This document shows, piece by piece, positions 1 to 8,708 of a stretch of DNA of 64,000 nt. The translations under genes were made by a program, and so were the position numbers. Position 1 is the stretch's first letter; the number at the start of each line of letters is the position of its first letter. Source of the DNA: Neobacillus cucumis (lineage in GTDB: Bacteria; Bacillota; Bacilli; Bacillales; Cytobacillaceae); contig NZ_PGVE01000064.1 of the NCBI RefSeq assembly GCF_002860255.1, positions 124,001-188,000 of the forward strand. The letters run 5' to 3'. The notes under the pieces are model-generated. The model was not told the origin of the DNA, did not search any database, and saw only the letters and a program-made list of their open reading frames with translations.

Positions 1-213
1 CATAAGGAAAATGAAGCCAAGAGTCGAAAGGGTAGACAGCCAGGCATCCTGATGGACTATATCTAAGCCGCTTTTTCCTATAATAAGACCCATAATAATT
101 TCAGCGACTACTACCGGAATAAAATTTAATTTAAATCGATGCAATATAATAGGAGTTAAAAATGCGGTCGTCACAACTACAAGCAGGGAAATAACTGAAA
201 CATGTTGTTCCAT
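1..213 (-). CDS. yjbQ: CPA2-family cation:proton antiporter, N-terminal part (YjbQ-like), cut by window edge
   Basis: The minus strand is open from an ATG at 213 to the window edge and gives 71 residues beginning MEQHVSVISLL. It is strongly hydrophobic and has the pattern of the first two membrane helices of CPA2 monovalent cation/proton antiporters (ILLHRFKLNFIPVVVAEIIMG). A good ribosome site, GAAAGGTGG, lies just upstream. In B. subtilis yjbQ is the neighbour of prpE, which fits here; the two genes diverge. The substrate ion and the regulatory C-terminal domain cannot be judged because the rest is outside the window. Confidence 0.75.
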   Translation of the reverse strand, partial: MEQHVSVISLLVVVTTAFLTPIILHRFKLNFIPVVVAEIIMGLIIGKSGLDIVHQDAWLSTLSTLGFIFLM

Positions 214-311
214 TGTTTATACCACCTTTCAAAACTAAACTAGAGTTTCCTTCTTATAAAAGAAATCGTTTAAACTAAAAATAAACACGAATATACAGAG
301 GGGGCATTCCT

Positions 312-1049
312 ATGAAAATTGATATTATCGGTGACATACACGGTTGTTTTAATGAATTTAAAGAACTAACTAAAAAGCTTGGTTACAGCTGGGAGACTGG
401 TGTACCAGTCCATTTGGAAAATAGGACACTCGGCTTTGTTGGTGATTTAACCGACAGAGGCCCCAATTCACTTAGGGTCATTGAAGCTGTCTGGGAACTC
501 GTCAATCACAAAAAGGCCCATTATACACCAGGAAATCATTGCAATAAGCTATACCGTTTTTTTCTCGGTAATAAAGTCCAAGTGACACATGGTCTTGAAA
601 CAACGGCTGCCGAATATGAATCATTATATAAGGGAGAACAGCAATCCATTCGTAAAAAATTTATGGAGTTGTATGAAAAAGCACCACTTTATTTAGTATT
701 AGACAATGGGAAGCTAGTTATTGCCCATGCTGGAATTAAAAAGGAATATATTGGCCAAACACATGGAAAAGTAAAGGAATTTGTCCTTTATGGAGATATT
801 ACCGGTAAGAAAAATCCTGATGGAACACCTGTTAGGCTGGATTGGGCAAAAAATTATAATGGTGATGCCTGTATTGTCTATGGTCATACCCCGGTGAAAG
901 AACCACGTGTTATTAATAATACGTACAACATTGATACAGGAGCTGTTTTTGGCAATAGGCTGACGGCTTTACGGTATCCAGAGATGGAATTAGTGTCTGT
1001 TCCTTCTACTATGCCATACATTGAGGAAAAATTTAAACAATTTGATTGA
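312..1049 (+). CDS. prpE: Bis(5'-nucleosyl)-tetraphosphatase PrpE (Ap4A hydrolase)
   Basis: This is a 245-residue metallophosphatase of the PPP type. The metal-binding signature is complete: GDIHG (residues 7-11), GDLTDRG (44-50) and GNH (74-76), with later histidines in IAHAG and YGHTP. PrpE of B. subtilis has almost the same length; it splits Ap4A symmetrically into two ADP and has been linked to spore germination. An AGGGGG ribosome site precedes the ATG. It is transcribed away from yjbQ and converges on yjbO, sharing the hairpin at about 1079-1110. Identification rests on motifs, length and gene order. Confidence 0.92.
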   Translation: MKIDIIGDIHGCFNEFKELTKKLGYSWETGVPVHLENRTLGFVGDLTDRGPNSLRVIEAVWELVNHKKAHYTPGNHCNKLYRFFLGNKVQVTHGLETTAAEYESLYKGEQQSIRKKFMELYEKAPLYLVLDNGKLVIAHAGIKKEYIGQTHGKVKEFVLYGDITGKKNPDGTPVRLDWAKNYNGDACIVYGHTPVKEPRVINNTYNIDTGAVFGNRLTALRYPEMELVSVPSTMPYIEEKFKQFD

Positions 1050-1078
1050 TTGAAGAGTATTTTTCAGTAGGGACTAAA

Positions 1079-1110
1079 AAGGCTGACCCTTATCAATTCA
1101 GGTCAGCCTC
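1079..1110 (-). terminator. Rho-independent terminator of yjbO, overlapping its stop codon
   Basis: The arms AGGCTGACC and GGTCAGCCT pair perfectly around the yjbO stop codon (1093-1095). On the minus strand the stem is followed by TTTTT, so it ends the yjbO-yjbM operon. It may also stop prpE, but the plus strand lacks a clear T run. Confidence 0.8.
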
Positions 1111-1995
1111 TAAGATGTTATTCATATCTTCTGGAAATGAAGCCGAAAAAGACATTTCCTCATTATAGAAGGGGTGATGAAATTGAATCTTTTTACAATG
1201 AAGGGCCTGCCGCTTGATTAACGACGGATCACCCCCGTACAAATCATCTCCCAGTAAGGGATGTCCCATGAAGGACATATGCACTCTAATTTGATGGGTC
1301 CGCCCTGTTTCAAGTTGGAGCTCAATATGGGTAAAAGCAGAATGCCTTTTAATTACCCGATAATGAGTGCAGGCATATTGACCATCTGAGCGTACTTCCC
1401 TTTCAATAATGCTATCTTCTTTCCGGCCAATCGGTTCTATTATGGTACCTCGCTCTTTAGCTAGTACGCCGCCCGCTAAAGCCTCATAAGTCCTTTTTAC
1501 CCGCCCTTGCTGCTGCATTTTACTAAATAAATGATGAACATGACGATGTTTGGCAATCAATACGATCCCAGACGTGTCACGGTCAAGCCTTGTGACAATA
1601 TGGGAGGTAGCCTGAATTCTCTTACGTTGATAATAACCAACCAAAGCATTGGCAAGACTTCCATTTGGATGTTCACGAGATGGGATTGTATTCATGCACG
1701 CTGGTTTGTTTACCACCATTAAAAATTCATCTTCATATAAAATTTTTAATGGGAGTTCCTCAGCTCTTACTCCCTCACTCGGAATTTCAGGAGGGAACTT
1801 CACTATCAACGAATCGCCTGCAATCAGCTTATACCTAACATTAACTTCCTCATTATTAACAAGAATGGAGCCGCCTTTAAATTTTATATCTGTTAGAGCA
1901 ATTCGCGATATCTCTTCTTTTTTTAAAAAGTCCTTTATTTGTAACCCTGAATTGTTCTCATCAATAATCCAGTTTAATTTAAAACGTGCTGGCAT
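1093..1995 (-). CDS. yjbO: RluD/RluA-family 23S rRNA pseudouridine synthase (YjbO)
   Basis: A 300-residue RluA-family pseudouridine synthase. The catalytic motif RLDRDTSG lies at residues 136-143, with Asp138 as the expected catalytic residue. An S4-like RNA-binding region (about residues 15-65, with GGSILVNNEEV) precedes the synthase domain. Family members convert uridines of large-subunit rRNA to pseudouridine; which position this one uses cannot be read from the sequence. It is the last gene of the run yjbM-nadK-yjbO and starts only 17 bases after the nadK stop, so co-transcription is likely. The same order occurs in B. subtilis. Confidence 0.9.
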   Translation of the reverse strand: MPARFKLNWIIDENNSGLQIKDFLKKEEISRIALTDIKFKGGSILVNNEEVNVRYKLIAGDSLIVKFPPEIPSEGVRAEELPLKILYEDEFLMVVNKPACMNTIPSREHPNGSLANALVGYYQRKRIQATSHIVTRLDRDTSGIVLIAKHRHVHHLFSKMQQQGRVKRTYEALAGGVLAKERGTIIEPIGRKEDSIIEREVRSDGQYACTHYRVIKRHSAFTHIELQLETGRTHQIRVHMSFMGHPLLGDDLYGGDPSLIKRQALHCKKIQFHHPFYNEEMSFSASFPEDMNNILEADLN

Positions 1996-2012
1996 TTAAA
2001 AAATCCTCCGGC

Positions 2013-2807
2013 CTAATCAGAGATAAATGAATCATGGACCCTTTTCCAGAAAGGAAACGGTCTAAAGCGGGCAAACCGAATTTTTTCTTCCGGTACCCTA
2101 TATTGAATCGATTTTACATCCTTATGAAGCAGTGTCAAATGATCAATAGTAACCTGAAAATCAGATTTTTTTACAGGTTTTAACATACAGGTATGATGTG
2201 ACGGAAGGATTAGCGGTGAACCCACAGTTCGAAATACCCTGTTATTAATCGATGCCATTTCAGCCACTTGTATGGCTGAAATAGACGGATGTATTATGGC
2301 ACCGCCAAGAGCTTTATTATATGCGGTACTTCCTGATGGAGTTGATATACACAGTCCATCACCACGGAATCTTTCAAAATGCTGCCCTCGTATTTCTACA
2401 TCCATAACAAGTGTTCCCTCAACACTTTTAACAGTTGATTCATTAAGCGCTAAATAGCGGGACTCTTTTCCAGCATGCGTGTAACGGATAATAACCTCAA
2501 GAAGCGGATACTCTACAACCTGGAATGGAGTCTTCGCAATCGCAATCACCAATTTTTCAATTTCATCTGGAATCCAGTCTGCATAAAATCCCAGGTGCCC
2601 CGTATGAATTCCGACAAAAGCTGTTTTACTAAGCCGGCTGCTATAACGGTGGAACGCATAGAGAAGTGTTCCGTCTCCTCCTATGGAAACAACAATATCA
2701 GGTTGGTCTTCATCATAAATGAGATCAAAATCGAGTAGATAGGTCCTCATTTTATGCATTAATATATTGGACTTTTGATCTCCTTTTGAAGTAATCGCAA
2801 ATTTCAT
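2013..2807 (-). CDS. nadK: NAD kinase
   Basis: A 264-residue NAD kinase (PpnK/NadF family) that phosphorylates NAD to NADP using ATP or polyphosphate in the cytosol. The diagnostic GGDGT motif is at residues 43-47 ([11 protein letters not shown]). The NE motif of ALNESTVK and the glycine/serine-rich [16 protein letters not shown] segment that binds the dinucleotide are both present. Length matches the Bacillus enzymes. It lies between the alarmone synthetase yjbM (44 bases upstream) and yjbO, the order seen in B. subtilis. The ribosome site AAGGAGAAAAT precedes the ATG. Confidence 0.95.
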   Translation of the reverse strand: MKFAITSKGDQKSNILMHKMRTYLLDFDLIYDEDQPDIVVSIGGDGTLLYAFHRYSSRLSKTAFVGIHTGHLGFYADWIPDEIEKLVIAIAKTPFQVVEYPLLEVIIRYTHAGKESRYLALNESTVKSVEGTLVMDVEIRGQHFERFRGDGLCISTPSGSTAYNKALGGAIIHPSISAIQVAEMASINNRVFRTVGSPLILPSHHTCMLKPVKKSDFQVTIDHLTLLHKDVKSIQYRVPEEKIRFARFRPFPFWKRVHDSFISD

Positions 2808-2851
2808 TTTATTTTCTCCTTACAAATGAACTTTCAAAGGCGGACTTCTTG

Positions 2852-3490
2852 TTATTTTTTTTCTTCTTTGGTTGATTCTTTTTTTCTAGTAAAAAATGCT
2901 TGAGCTTCTTGGATTTCACCGCGTATTAAAGACATTTCCTCATCAAGACGAAAAGCGGCTTCGGCAGCTCTTTGTAATCTCATTTTGATATCTGAAGGAA
3001 ATACCCCTTTATACTTATAATTAAGCGAGTGTTCAATTGTCGCCCAGAAATTCATGGCCAACGTTCTTATTTGAATTTCTGCGAGGATTTTCTTTTCCCC
3101 ATGTATGGTTTGAACTGGGTATCGGATAACCACATGATAGGAACGGTACCCGCTCGTTTTTTCGTGAGAAATATAATCTCTTTCTTCAACAATTTCAAAA
3201 TCGTTACGAATTCTTAATAAATTTACCACGGTATGGATATCATCGACAAACTGACACATAATCCGCATACCTGCGATATCCTGCATTTCCTCTTCTAGTC
3301 TTTCAAGCGGAATCCCTTTTTGGTTTGCCTTATCAAGTATACTTGCAATTGGTTTTACCCTGCCTGTTACAAATTCAATCGGTGAATGAGTAGAATCTAG
3401 CTCATACTGCCCCCTCATTCCTTTTAATTTAACCTTCAATTCCGAAACTGCCTGTTTATATGGGGCTAAAAATTGTTCCCAATGCTTCAT
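2852..3490 (-). CDS. yjbM: Small alarmone synthetase RelQ/SasB (YjbM), GTP pyrophosphokinase
   Basis: A 212-residue protein consisting of only the RelA/SpoT synthetase domain, without hydrolase or ACT domains. It transfers pyrophosphate from ATP to GDP or GTP to make (p)ppGpp. Seen motifs include AGMRIMCQF, the SYHVVIRYP strand and EIQIRTLAMNFWATIEHSLNY, which carry the conserved nucleotide-binding residues. Homologues in B. subtilis and Enterococcus act as small tetrameric synthetases that set basal alarmone levels. The ribosome site AGGTGG precedes the ATG. The C-terminal tail is lysine/glutamate-rich. It is probably the first gene of the yjbM-nadK-yjbO operon. Confidence 0.93.
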   Translation of the reverse strand: MKHWEQFLAPYKQAVSELKVKLKGMRGQYELDSTHSPIEFVTGRVKPIASILDKANQKGIPLERLEEEMQDIAGMRIMCQFVDDIHTVVNLLRIRNDFEIVEERDYISHEKTSGYRSYHVVIRYPVQTIHGEKKILAEIQIRTLAMNFWATIEHSLNYKYKGVFPSDIKMRLQRAAEAAFRLDEEMSLIRGEIQEAQAFFTRKKESTKEEKK

Positions 3491-3547
3491 GATTCCACCT
3501 CGAAGAACTTTATTGTTTAGAAAGGAGAAAAATTTTTTCAGCTTATA

Positions 3548-3916
3548 CTAAACAGATAAGAAAAATCCCTCTACTTTGCTTACAAATTCATCACCATAAT
3601 TACTGTTGCCTTTAATATTGCTTAGCACATATTCTAATTCATCGTGAAAGTTTATAAGTTCGATTTGTTCCAGATTCGTTTTAATTAGTACAGGTAGTTT
3701 TTGATCAAGTGCAGCTTTTAAATAGGACCAGAGATTTTCTGGTAAAACAATATATGTATAGTCATCCTGGTCCTCCATTAGATAAACAAATGCACTATTG
3801 TCTGAATCAACAAGAATTTGTTCTCTTGGCATTAATCCTTTAATGGAATCATCAGTTTCAAAAATTAATTTATTATCGTTCATGATTGCTGTTTCAATTA
3901 TTATTTTCTTCTTCAT
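3548..3916 (-). CDS. yjbL: UPF0738 family protein (YjbL)
   Basis: A 122-residue cytosolic protein with no known function, assigned to UPF0738/YjbL by length, position between yjbK and yjbM, and pattern (MKKKIIIETAIMNDNKLIFE). The frame is open from a GTG at 3937, but the ATG at 3916 has GGAGG eight bases upstream and gives exactly the 122 residues I recall for B. subtilis YjbL, so that start is preferred. It is acidic, has no membrane segment and no recognisable catalytic motif. It diverges from yjbK. Confidence 0.8.
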   Translation of the reverse strand: MKKKIIIETAIMNDNKLIFETDDSIKGLMPREQILVDSDNSAFVYLMEDQDDYTYIVLPENLWSYLKAALDQKLPVLIKTNLEQIELINFHDELEYVLSNIKGNSNYGDEFVSKVEGFFLSV

Positions 3917-4073
3917 TATTAAACCTCCATCTTTCACCTTCCTATTTTAGCATAATCAGACCATTTCTCCCAAGGATTGCATTTTTAAAAGTAAGCCCAT
4001 TATCAGAAACTAGACAGCATCTAAAGCTCGTAGGTATGATTAAATCATCATTAGTTGTAAAGGGAGATTTAAT

Positions 4074-4664
4074 ATGACACAAAATATTGAAATTGAGTTT
4101 AAAAACATGCTCACAAAAGCAGAATATGAAAGAATTTTATCGGAATTTAACATTGTAGAAAATCAAATCATTACTCAGGAGAACTTTTACTTTGATACAC
4201 CTGCTTTTGCATTAAAAAAGGCCAAGAGTGCACTAAGAATTCGAAAAATAGGAATGAACTATATGATGACCCTCAAACAGCCAAGAGAAATCGGACTGTT
4301 GGAGACGAATCAAGTGTTAACTAGCGAGGAAGCATCTGAAGCAACTAATAAAGGCAGACTGCCTAATGGCCAAATTAAACAATTAATCGAACAAATCCAT
4401 ATCCCTTTTGCCAGCATTGAATACTTCGGATCTCTAATTACCAATCGAGTAGAGTTTCCTTATAAAGATGGGATACTAGTGTTGGATCACAGTCTCTATC
4501 TTCAAAAAGAAGATTATGAAATGGAATATGAAGTAGTAAACTATCAAGAGGGACTTAAAAACTTTCAAACATTACTTGAACAATTTGGGATTCCAGAACG
4601 AAGAACAGAAAATAAAGTTCACCGCTTCTATAATCAAAAATATAGGCAGAGTAAAACTTTCTAA
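4074..4664 (+). CDS. yjbK: CYTH-domain triphosphate tunnel metalloenzyme (YjbK)
   Basis: A 196-residue CYTH protein. The signature ExExK is at residues 6-10 (EIEFK), followed by alternating charged strands (SALRIRKIG, YMMTLKQP, YEMEYEVV) expected to line the eight-stranded tunnel that binds triphosphate and metal. Family members hydrolyse triphosphates or make cyclic or thiamine derivatives; in Bacillus the substrate is not settled, an inorganic triphosphatase being most likely. It sits opposite the alarmone and NAD kinase genes as in B. subtilis. Ribosome site AAAGGGAGA upstream. Confidence 0.87.
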   Translation: MTQNIEIEFKNMLTKAEYERILSEFNIVENQIITQENFYFDTPAFALKKAKSALRIRKIGMNYMMTLKQPREIGLLETNQVLTSEEASEATNKGRLPNGQIKQLIEQIHIPFASIEYFGSLITNRVEFPYKDGILVLDHSLYLQKEDYEMEYEVVNYQEGLKNFQTLLEQFGIPERRTENKVHRFYNQKYRQSKTF

Positions 4665-4791
4665 AGTAAACTTTGCCATACATAATAATTGTATCTAACT
4701 TAAAAATCAGTCCTTTCAAGGCAATTCATTTGAGATATGAAAATGGCATTGTTAAAATATGAATACAATATAGATGAAAGGAGTTGTCAAC

Positions 4792-5202
4792 ATGAATGAG
4801 AAAAAGCTTACACCATTTGAAGAGATTGGTGAAGAAAAGCTGTACCGTCTTGTCGACACTTTCTATAGCCTTGTTGCACAACATCCTGACCTTGCACCCA
4901 TATTTCCAAATCAATTCTCAGAAATTGCCCGAAAACAAAAGCAATTTTTGACTCAATATTTAGGAGGTCCTCCTCTGTATACACAAGAACATGGTCATCC
5001 AATGATGCGTGCACGTCATTTACCATTTCCCGTTACACCTACTCGTGCAAGGGCTTGGTTATCTTGTATGAACCAAGCAATGGATATTATTGGATTAGAA
5101 GGGCTGATAAGGGAAGAATTTTACGCACGGCTATATCTTACAGCCCAACATATGATAAATACGCCAGACGTCGGTGAGATACCGGGTGAAAATCGTGAAT
5201 AA
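4792..5202 (+). CDS. yjbI: Group II truncated haemoglobin (YjbI)
   Basis: A 136-residue truncated globin of the trHbO type. The early segment ([18 protein letters not shown]), the phenylalanine-rich FLTQYLGG region and the [13 protein letters not shown] stretch with the proximal histidine match the family. The frame opens at 4774, but the ATG at 4792 has AAAGGAG at ideal spacing. The next gene, yjbH, begins inside its last codons, so the pair is probably translationally coupled, as for the known yjbIH operon. It likely binds oxygen or NO; partners are unknown. Confidence 0.9.
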   Translation: MNEKKLTPFEEIGEEKLYRLVDTFYSLVAQHPDLAPIFPNQFSEIARKQKQFLTQYLGGPPLYTQEHGHPMMRARHLPFPVTPTRARAWLSCMNQAMDIIGLEGLIREEFYARLYLTAQHMINTPDVGEIPGENRE

Positions 5203-6064
5203 TCCTTCATCACCTGTTCCCAAGAAACGATCTAACGGCAATGATAAAAAACCTATCGAAATATATATGTTTATTGATCCATTATGCCCTGAGTGTTGGG
5301 CACTTGAGCCAATCCTAAAAAAACTGCATGTTGAGTATGGCAGATACTTTTCCATTAAACATGTATTAAGTGGACGGTTAGCTAACTTAAATTTAAGTAA
5401 AAAAAAGAACTATGAGAATATCGCTCAAGTTTGGGAAAAAACAGCAAGCAGGTCGGGAATGTCATGTGATGGCAGCCTTTGGTTAGAAAATCCGATTGAC
5501 AATCCTTATATGGTCTCCATAGCGATTAAAGCTGCGGAATTACAAGGAAGAAGAGCGGGCTTACGTTTTTTTCGCAGAATTCAGGAAATGTTATTTTTAG
5601 AAAAACAGAATCCCTCAAATTTTGAAGTTTTAAAGGATTGCGCCAATAGTTGCGGATTAGATGTAGGAGAATTCATGAAAGATATACATTCCGACAGTGC
5701 TGCAAAAGCCTTTCAATGTGATTTAAAGATAACTTCAGAAATGGATGTAAATGAAATCCCTACCCTAGTATTTTTTAATGAAAATATTGAAGATGAAGGG
5801 ATTAAAATTGCCGGTTCCTATCCGTACGAAGTATATGAACAAATACTTGAAGAAATGCTCTCTGAGAGACCTGAAAAATCATCACCGCCTCCATTGGAAT
5901 CATTTCTAAAGTTTTTTAAATTTGTCGCTTCCAAAGAGATTGCTGTTGTTTATAATATGTCAATTTCACAAATTGAACGGGAAATGAAAAAGCTTTTGTT
6001 GAAGCAAGTAGTCGAGCAGATACCTGCAAAGTACGGTACTTTTTGGAGATATATTGATGAATAG
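5186..6064 (+). CDS. spxH: Spx-degradation adaptor SpxH (YjbH), DsbA/thioredoxin-like
   Basis: A DsbA-superfamily adaptor that delivers the stress regulator Spx to ClpXP; spx itself lies at about 12.7 kb. The thioredoxin-like domain starts at [17 protein letters not shown], which holds the CPEC pair. The frame is open from a GTG at 5174. GTG 5186 is chosen because GGTGAG lies seven bases upstream, and GTG 5195 is also possible. All candidates overlap the end of yjbI. The family is about 290-300 residues, as here. A C-terminal charged region follows residue 240. A strong terminator lies downstream. Confidence 0.87.
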   Translation: MKIVNNPSSPVPKKRSNGNDKKPIEIYMFIDPLCPECWALEPILKKLHVEYGRYFSIKHVLSGRLANLNLSKKKNYENIAQVWEKTASRSGMSCDGSLWLENPIDNPYMVSIAIKAAELQGRRAGLRFFRRIQEMLFLEKQNPSNFEVLKDCANSCGLDVGEFMKDIHSDSAAKAFQCDLKITSEMDVNEIPTLVFFNENIEDEGIKIAGSYPYEVYEQILEEMLSERPEKSSPPPLESFLKFFKFVASKEIAVVYNMSISQIEREMKKLLLKQVVEQIPAKYGTFWRYIDE

Positions 6065-6097
6065 AGAAATGTCATTAATGTCGATTGACATTTCTCT
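6063..6097 (+). other. Hairpin just after yjbH, no T run
   Basis: Arms AGAGAAATGTC and GACATTTCTCT pair perfectly over 11 bp with a 13-base loop, starting inside the yjbH stop codon. There is no following T run, so it looks more like a 3'-end protecting structure than a terminator; the real terminator follows at 6131. Confidence 0.55.
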
Positions 6098-6130
6098 ACT
6101 TCAATACCAAGAAATTAACGGATAAAATGA

Positions 6131-6170
6131 AAATGCCTTACAGCTCCGGAGCTGTAAGGCATTTTTCTAT
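6131..6170 (+). terminator. Strong terminator of the yjbIH operon
   Basis: A 34-base palindrome (17 bp per arm, starting AAATGCCTTACAGCTCC) is followed by TTTTTCT. It is one of the strongest hairpins in the window. Confidence 0.9.
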
Positions 6171-6378
6171 TAATACGAACAAAGGGGATGGGAGAAATTT
6201 TTCACGGTCAAACAAAGGGGTATATGTTTGTTGTGATCAACTTCACGTATAAAATATATCATGCGAAATAAGCAATTGACAATAAGTTTGTGTTTTTTTT
6301 CACAATATTGTCATAAAGTAATAAATCCACCAAATGGACAATAGACTTCTAATAATAAATCAAAAGGTGGAATCTACT

Positions 6379-6552
6379 TTGATTAAATTACCTTATATTC
6401 TCATGTGTCTTTTTATTCTTATTGCCTTTTTTCTTAACCTTCTAGCATTGATGAACATTTTCCCAATGCTGTTGAGTGCCCCCATTTTGTTTATATCTAT
6501 ACTCATCTTAGCTATTTATTTGAATGACCGCAGACGTTTCAAAGGTTTTTAA
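6379..6552 (+). CDS. Small two-helix membrane protein, YizD position
   Basis: The frame opens at an ATG at 6334 that has no ribosome site. A TTG at 6379 has AAAGGTGG eight bases upstream, giving 57 residues starting at IKLPYILMCLF. The product is two hydrophobic helices (about residues 4-27 and 29-46) joined by a proline, ending in a basic tail, NDRRRFKGF. A dedicated terminator follows. In B. subtilis the small gene yizD lies between pepF and yjbH, so this may be its counterpart by position; I cannot confirm sequence homology. Confidence 0.6.
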   Translation: MIKLPYILMCLFILIAFFLNLLALMNIFPMLLSAPILFISILILAIYLNDRRRFKGF

Positions 6553-6582
6553 AAGGATGAAGCCTAAGGCTCCATCCTTTTC
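6551..6582 (+). terminator. Terminator of the small membrane-protein gene
   Basis: AAAAGGATG and CATCCTTTT arms enclose an inner AGCC/GGCT stem with a TAA loop, followed by a T-rich stretch. Confidence 0.8.
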
Positions 6583-6588
6583 ATTTTA

Positions 6589-6758
6589 AGAGGCTCTTTT
6601 CGTAAACTTTGTTGCTTTTGAACCATGGTAAGAGACCTTTTACTATGTTTCAGGGCAATTTTCGCAAAAGTTCTTACGAAAAGATGCCACGAAGCATATA
6701 GTTATACGGGTCGATGAACTTTTACGAAAAACAACAATTTATGCGAAAATAGCCTTAA
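6589..6758. repeat. MITE-like element, copy 1 (about 170 bp)
   Basis: This segment is near-identical, in reverse orientation, to 36605-36775. Its ends are imperfect inverted repeats: AGGCTCTTTTCGTAAACTTT at the left, and the complement of AGGCTATTTTCGCATAAATT at the right, both followed by GTTG. It has no coding capacity. Its right end reaches into the pepF stop codon (6755-6757). The features fit a non-autonomous transposable element, though no target-site duplication is obvious. Confidence 0.75.
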
Positions 6759-8575
6759 GATAACAGCTTTTCTAGTTCATTTAATTTTTCTTCAAATACT
6801 TTACATGCATCCTTGATTGGAGCAGCACTTGTCATATCTACCCCTGCTTTTTTCAGTACTTCTATTGGATAGTCTGAGCTTCCTGCACTAAGGAATTCTT
6901 CAATATAACGCTTCACAGCTGTTTCTCCTTCTTCGAGAATCTGCTTGCTTAATGCGGTTGCAGCACTAAATCCGGTTGCATATTGATAGACATAATAGTT
7001 GTAATAAAAATGAGGGATTCTTGCCCATTCTAGACCGATTTCTTCATCAAGGACAATATCTTCTTCGCCATAATACTTCTTGTTTAATGCATAATAAGCA
7101 TCAGTTAAAGAATCAGCCGTCAGTGCCTCGTTATTTTGAGCTTTTTGATGGATTAAATGTTCAAATTCAGCGAACATAGTTTGGCGGAATACAGTTCCCC
7201 TAAAGCCTTCTAAATAATGATTCAATAGGTAAATTCTCTTTTGCTCATCATCAATTGTCTTTAATAAATAGTCATTGAGAAGTGCCTCATTACAGGTTGA
7301 TGCAACTTCCGCCACAAATATCGAGTAATTGCCATATGGGTACGGCTGATTTTTACGTGTATAGTAACTATGCACAGAGTGGCCAAATTCATGAGCAAGT
7401 GTAAATAAATTATTTACATTATCCTGCCAGTTCATCAAGATATATGGATGCGTACCAAATGCCCCCGATGAATAGGCACCACTGCGTTTTCCTTTATTCT
7501 CGTGGACATCCACCCAGCGGTTTTCGAAGCCTTCTTGTAGAATGTTCGAATATTCTTCCCCTAACGGCGCAAGACCCTTTATAACCAAATCCTTTGCATC
7601 CTCATACTTGATTTCCATCTTTACATCTTTCACTAAAGGTGTATATAGATCATACATATGAAGTTCTTCAAGTCCGAGTACCTTCTTCCGAAGCTTTACA
7701 TAGCGATGCAGCAAGTGAAGATTCTCCGTAACGGTGTTGACTAAATTATCATAAACACTTTCTGGAATGTTGTTCGCTGAAAGTGCGGCATGTCTAGCAG
7801 AGTCATACTTACGAATTCTCGCATTAAAATTATCCTTTTTAACATTGCCGCTTAAAGTACTCGCAAAGGTATTTTTAAAAGCCCCATATGTCTTGTATAC
7901 AGCCTTAAAAGCGTCTCGTCTGACACGTTGGTCAGCACTTTCTAAAAAGCGGCTGTAACGTCCATGCGTCACTTCCACCTCTTCCCCGTTTTCATCTTTA
8001 ATGGTAGGGAACTCTAAGTCTGCATTATTGAGCATACCAAATGTATTACTCGAAGCATCCATTACTTCACTCGCTTCAGCAAGTAATGCTTCCTGCTCCG
8101 CACTAAGTACATGCGGTCTTTGTAAATTAATTTCTTCCAGTGCATGTTCATATAATTTTAGTTCTGGTTTCTCATTTAAAAAACTATTTACTTTTCCCTC
8201 ATCAATTGATAATATTTCCGGAACAATAAATGCCAGTTGACTCGCAGCTTGGGAATAAAGGTTCTTCATTCTATCGTCTAAGCCCTGGTAAAAAGAGTTG
8301 GTCGTATCTTGGTCATAGCGCATATGTGAATATGTATAGAGCTTGCCGATTCTTTCTAATAAATGGTCCTGAAACTGAAGTGCTTTATAAAGAGTCTCAG
8401 CACTTTCTCCTAATTTTCCTTCGTATTCTTTTATACCAGAAATTTGATTTTTAACCTCTTGAAATTCTTTTTCCCACTCTTGATCACTTGCAAAGATATC
8501 TTCTAATTTCCATGTGTCTTCAACAGAAATTTCGCTTCTTGCCGGCAGCTGCTTTACTTTTGTTTCATTTGCCAT
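6755..8575 (-). CDS. pepF: Oligoendopeptidase F (M3 family)
   Basis: A 606-residue zinc metallopeptidase of family M3 that cleaves short peptides in the cytosol. The HEFGH zinc motif is at about residues 395-399 (FTLAHEFGHSVHSYY), followed by the glutamate-bearing helix FVAEVASTCNEALL. Two adjacent ATGs occur (8578 and 8575); GGAGG is four bases from the first and seven from the second, so the second is preferred. The stop codon lies within the end of a MITE-like element. Neighbour of coiA as in B. subtilis. Opp-imported peptides are a plausible substrate (inference). Confidence 0.94.
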   Translation of the reverse strand: MANETKVKQLPARSEISVEDTWKLEDIFASDQEWEKEFQEVKNQISGIKEYEGKLGESAETLYKALQFQDHLLERIGKLYTYSHMRYDQDTTNSFYQGLDDRMKNLYSQAASQLAFIVPEILSIDEGKVNSFLNEKPELKLYEHALEEINLQRPHVLSAEQEALLAEASEVMDASSNTFGMLNNADLEFPTIKDENGEEVEVTHGRYSRFLESADQRVRRDAFKAVYKTYGAFKNTFASTLSGNVKKDNFNARIRKYDSARHAALSANNIPESVYDNLVNTVTENLHLLHRYVKLRKKVLGLEELHMYDLYTPLVKDVKMEIKYEDAKDLVIKGLAPLGEEYSNILQEGFENRWVDVHENKGKRSGAYSSGAFGTHPYILMNWQDNVNNLFTLAHEFGHSVHSYYTRKNQPYPYGNYSIFVAEVASTCNEALLNDYLLKTIDDEQKRIYLLNHYLEGFRGTVFRQTMFAEFEHLIHQKAQNNEALTADSLTDAYYALNKKYYGEEDIVLDEEIGLEWARIPHFYYNYYVYQYATGFSAATALSKQILEEGETAVKRYIEEFLSAGSSDYPIEVLKKAGVDMTSAAPIKDACKVFEEKLNELEKLLS

Positions 8576-8708
8576 CATTCATCCTCCATTCATTTCACTT
8601 GGAAAAACTTACTATTAATTTATTCTCCCTTTTTGGCTCATTTCCTTTAAAAACCTCCTCCTATATTATACCCATATGTTGATTATTAGTATTAAATTCC
8701 CCCTTCTA

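Noticed and set aside
6334..6378. Upstream ATG for the small protein at 6379
   Set aside because: No ribosome site before it; TTG 6379 has AAAGGTGG.
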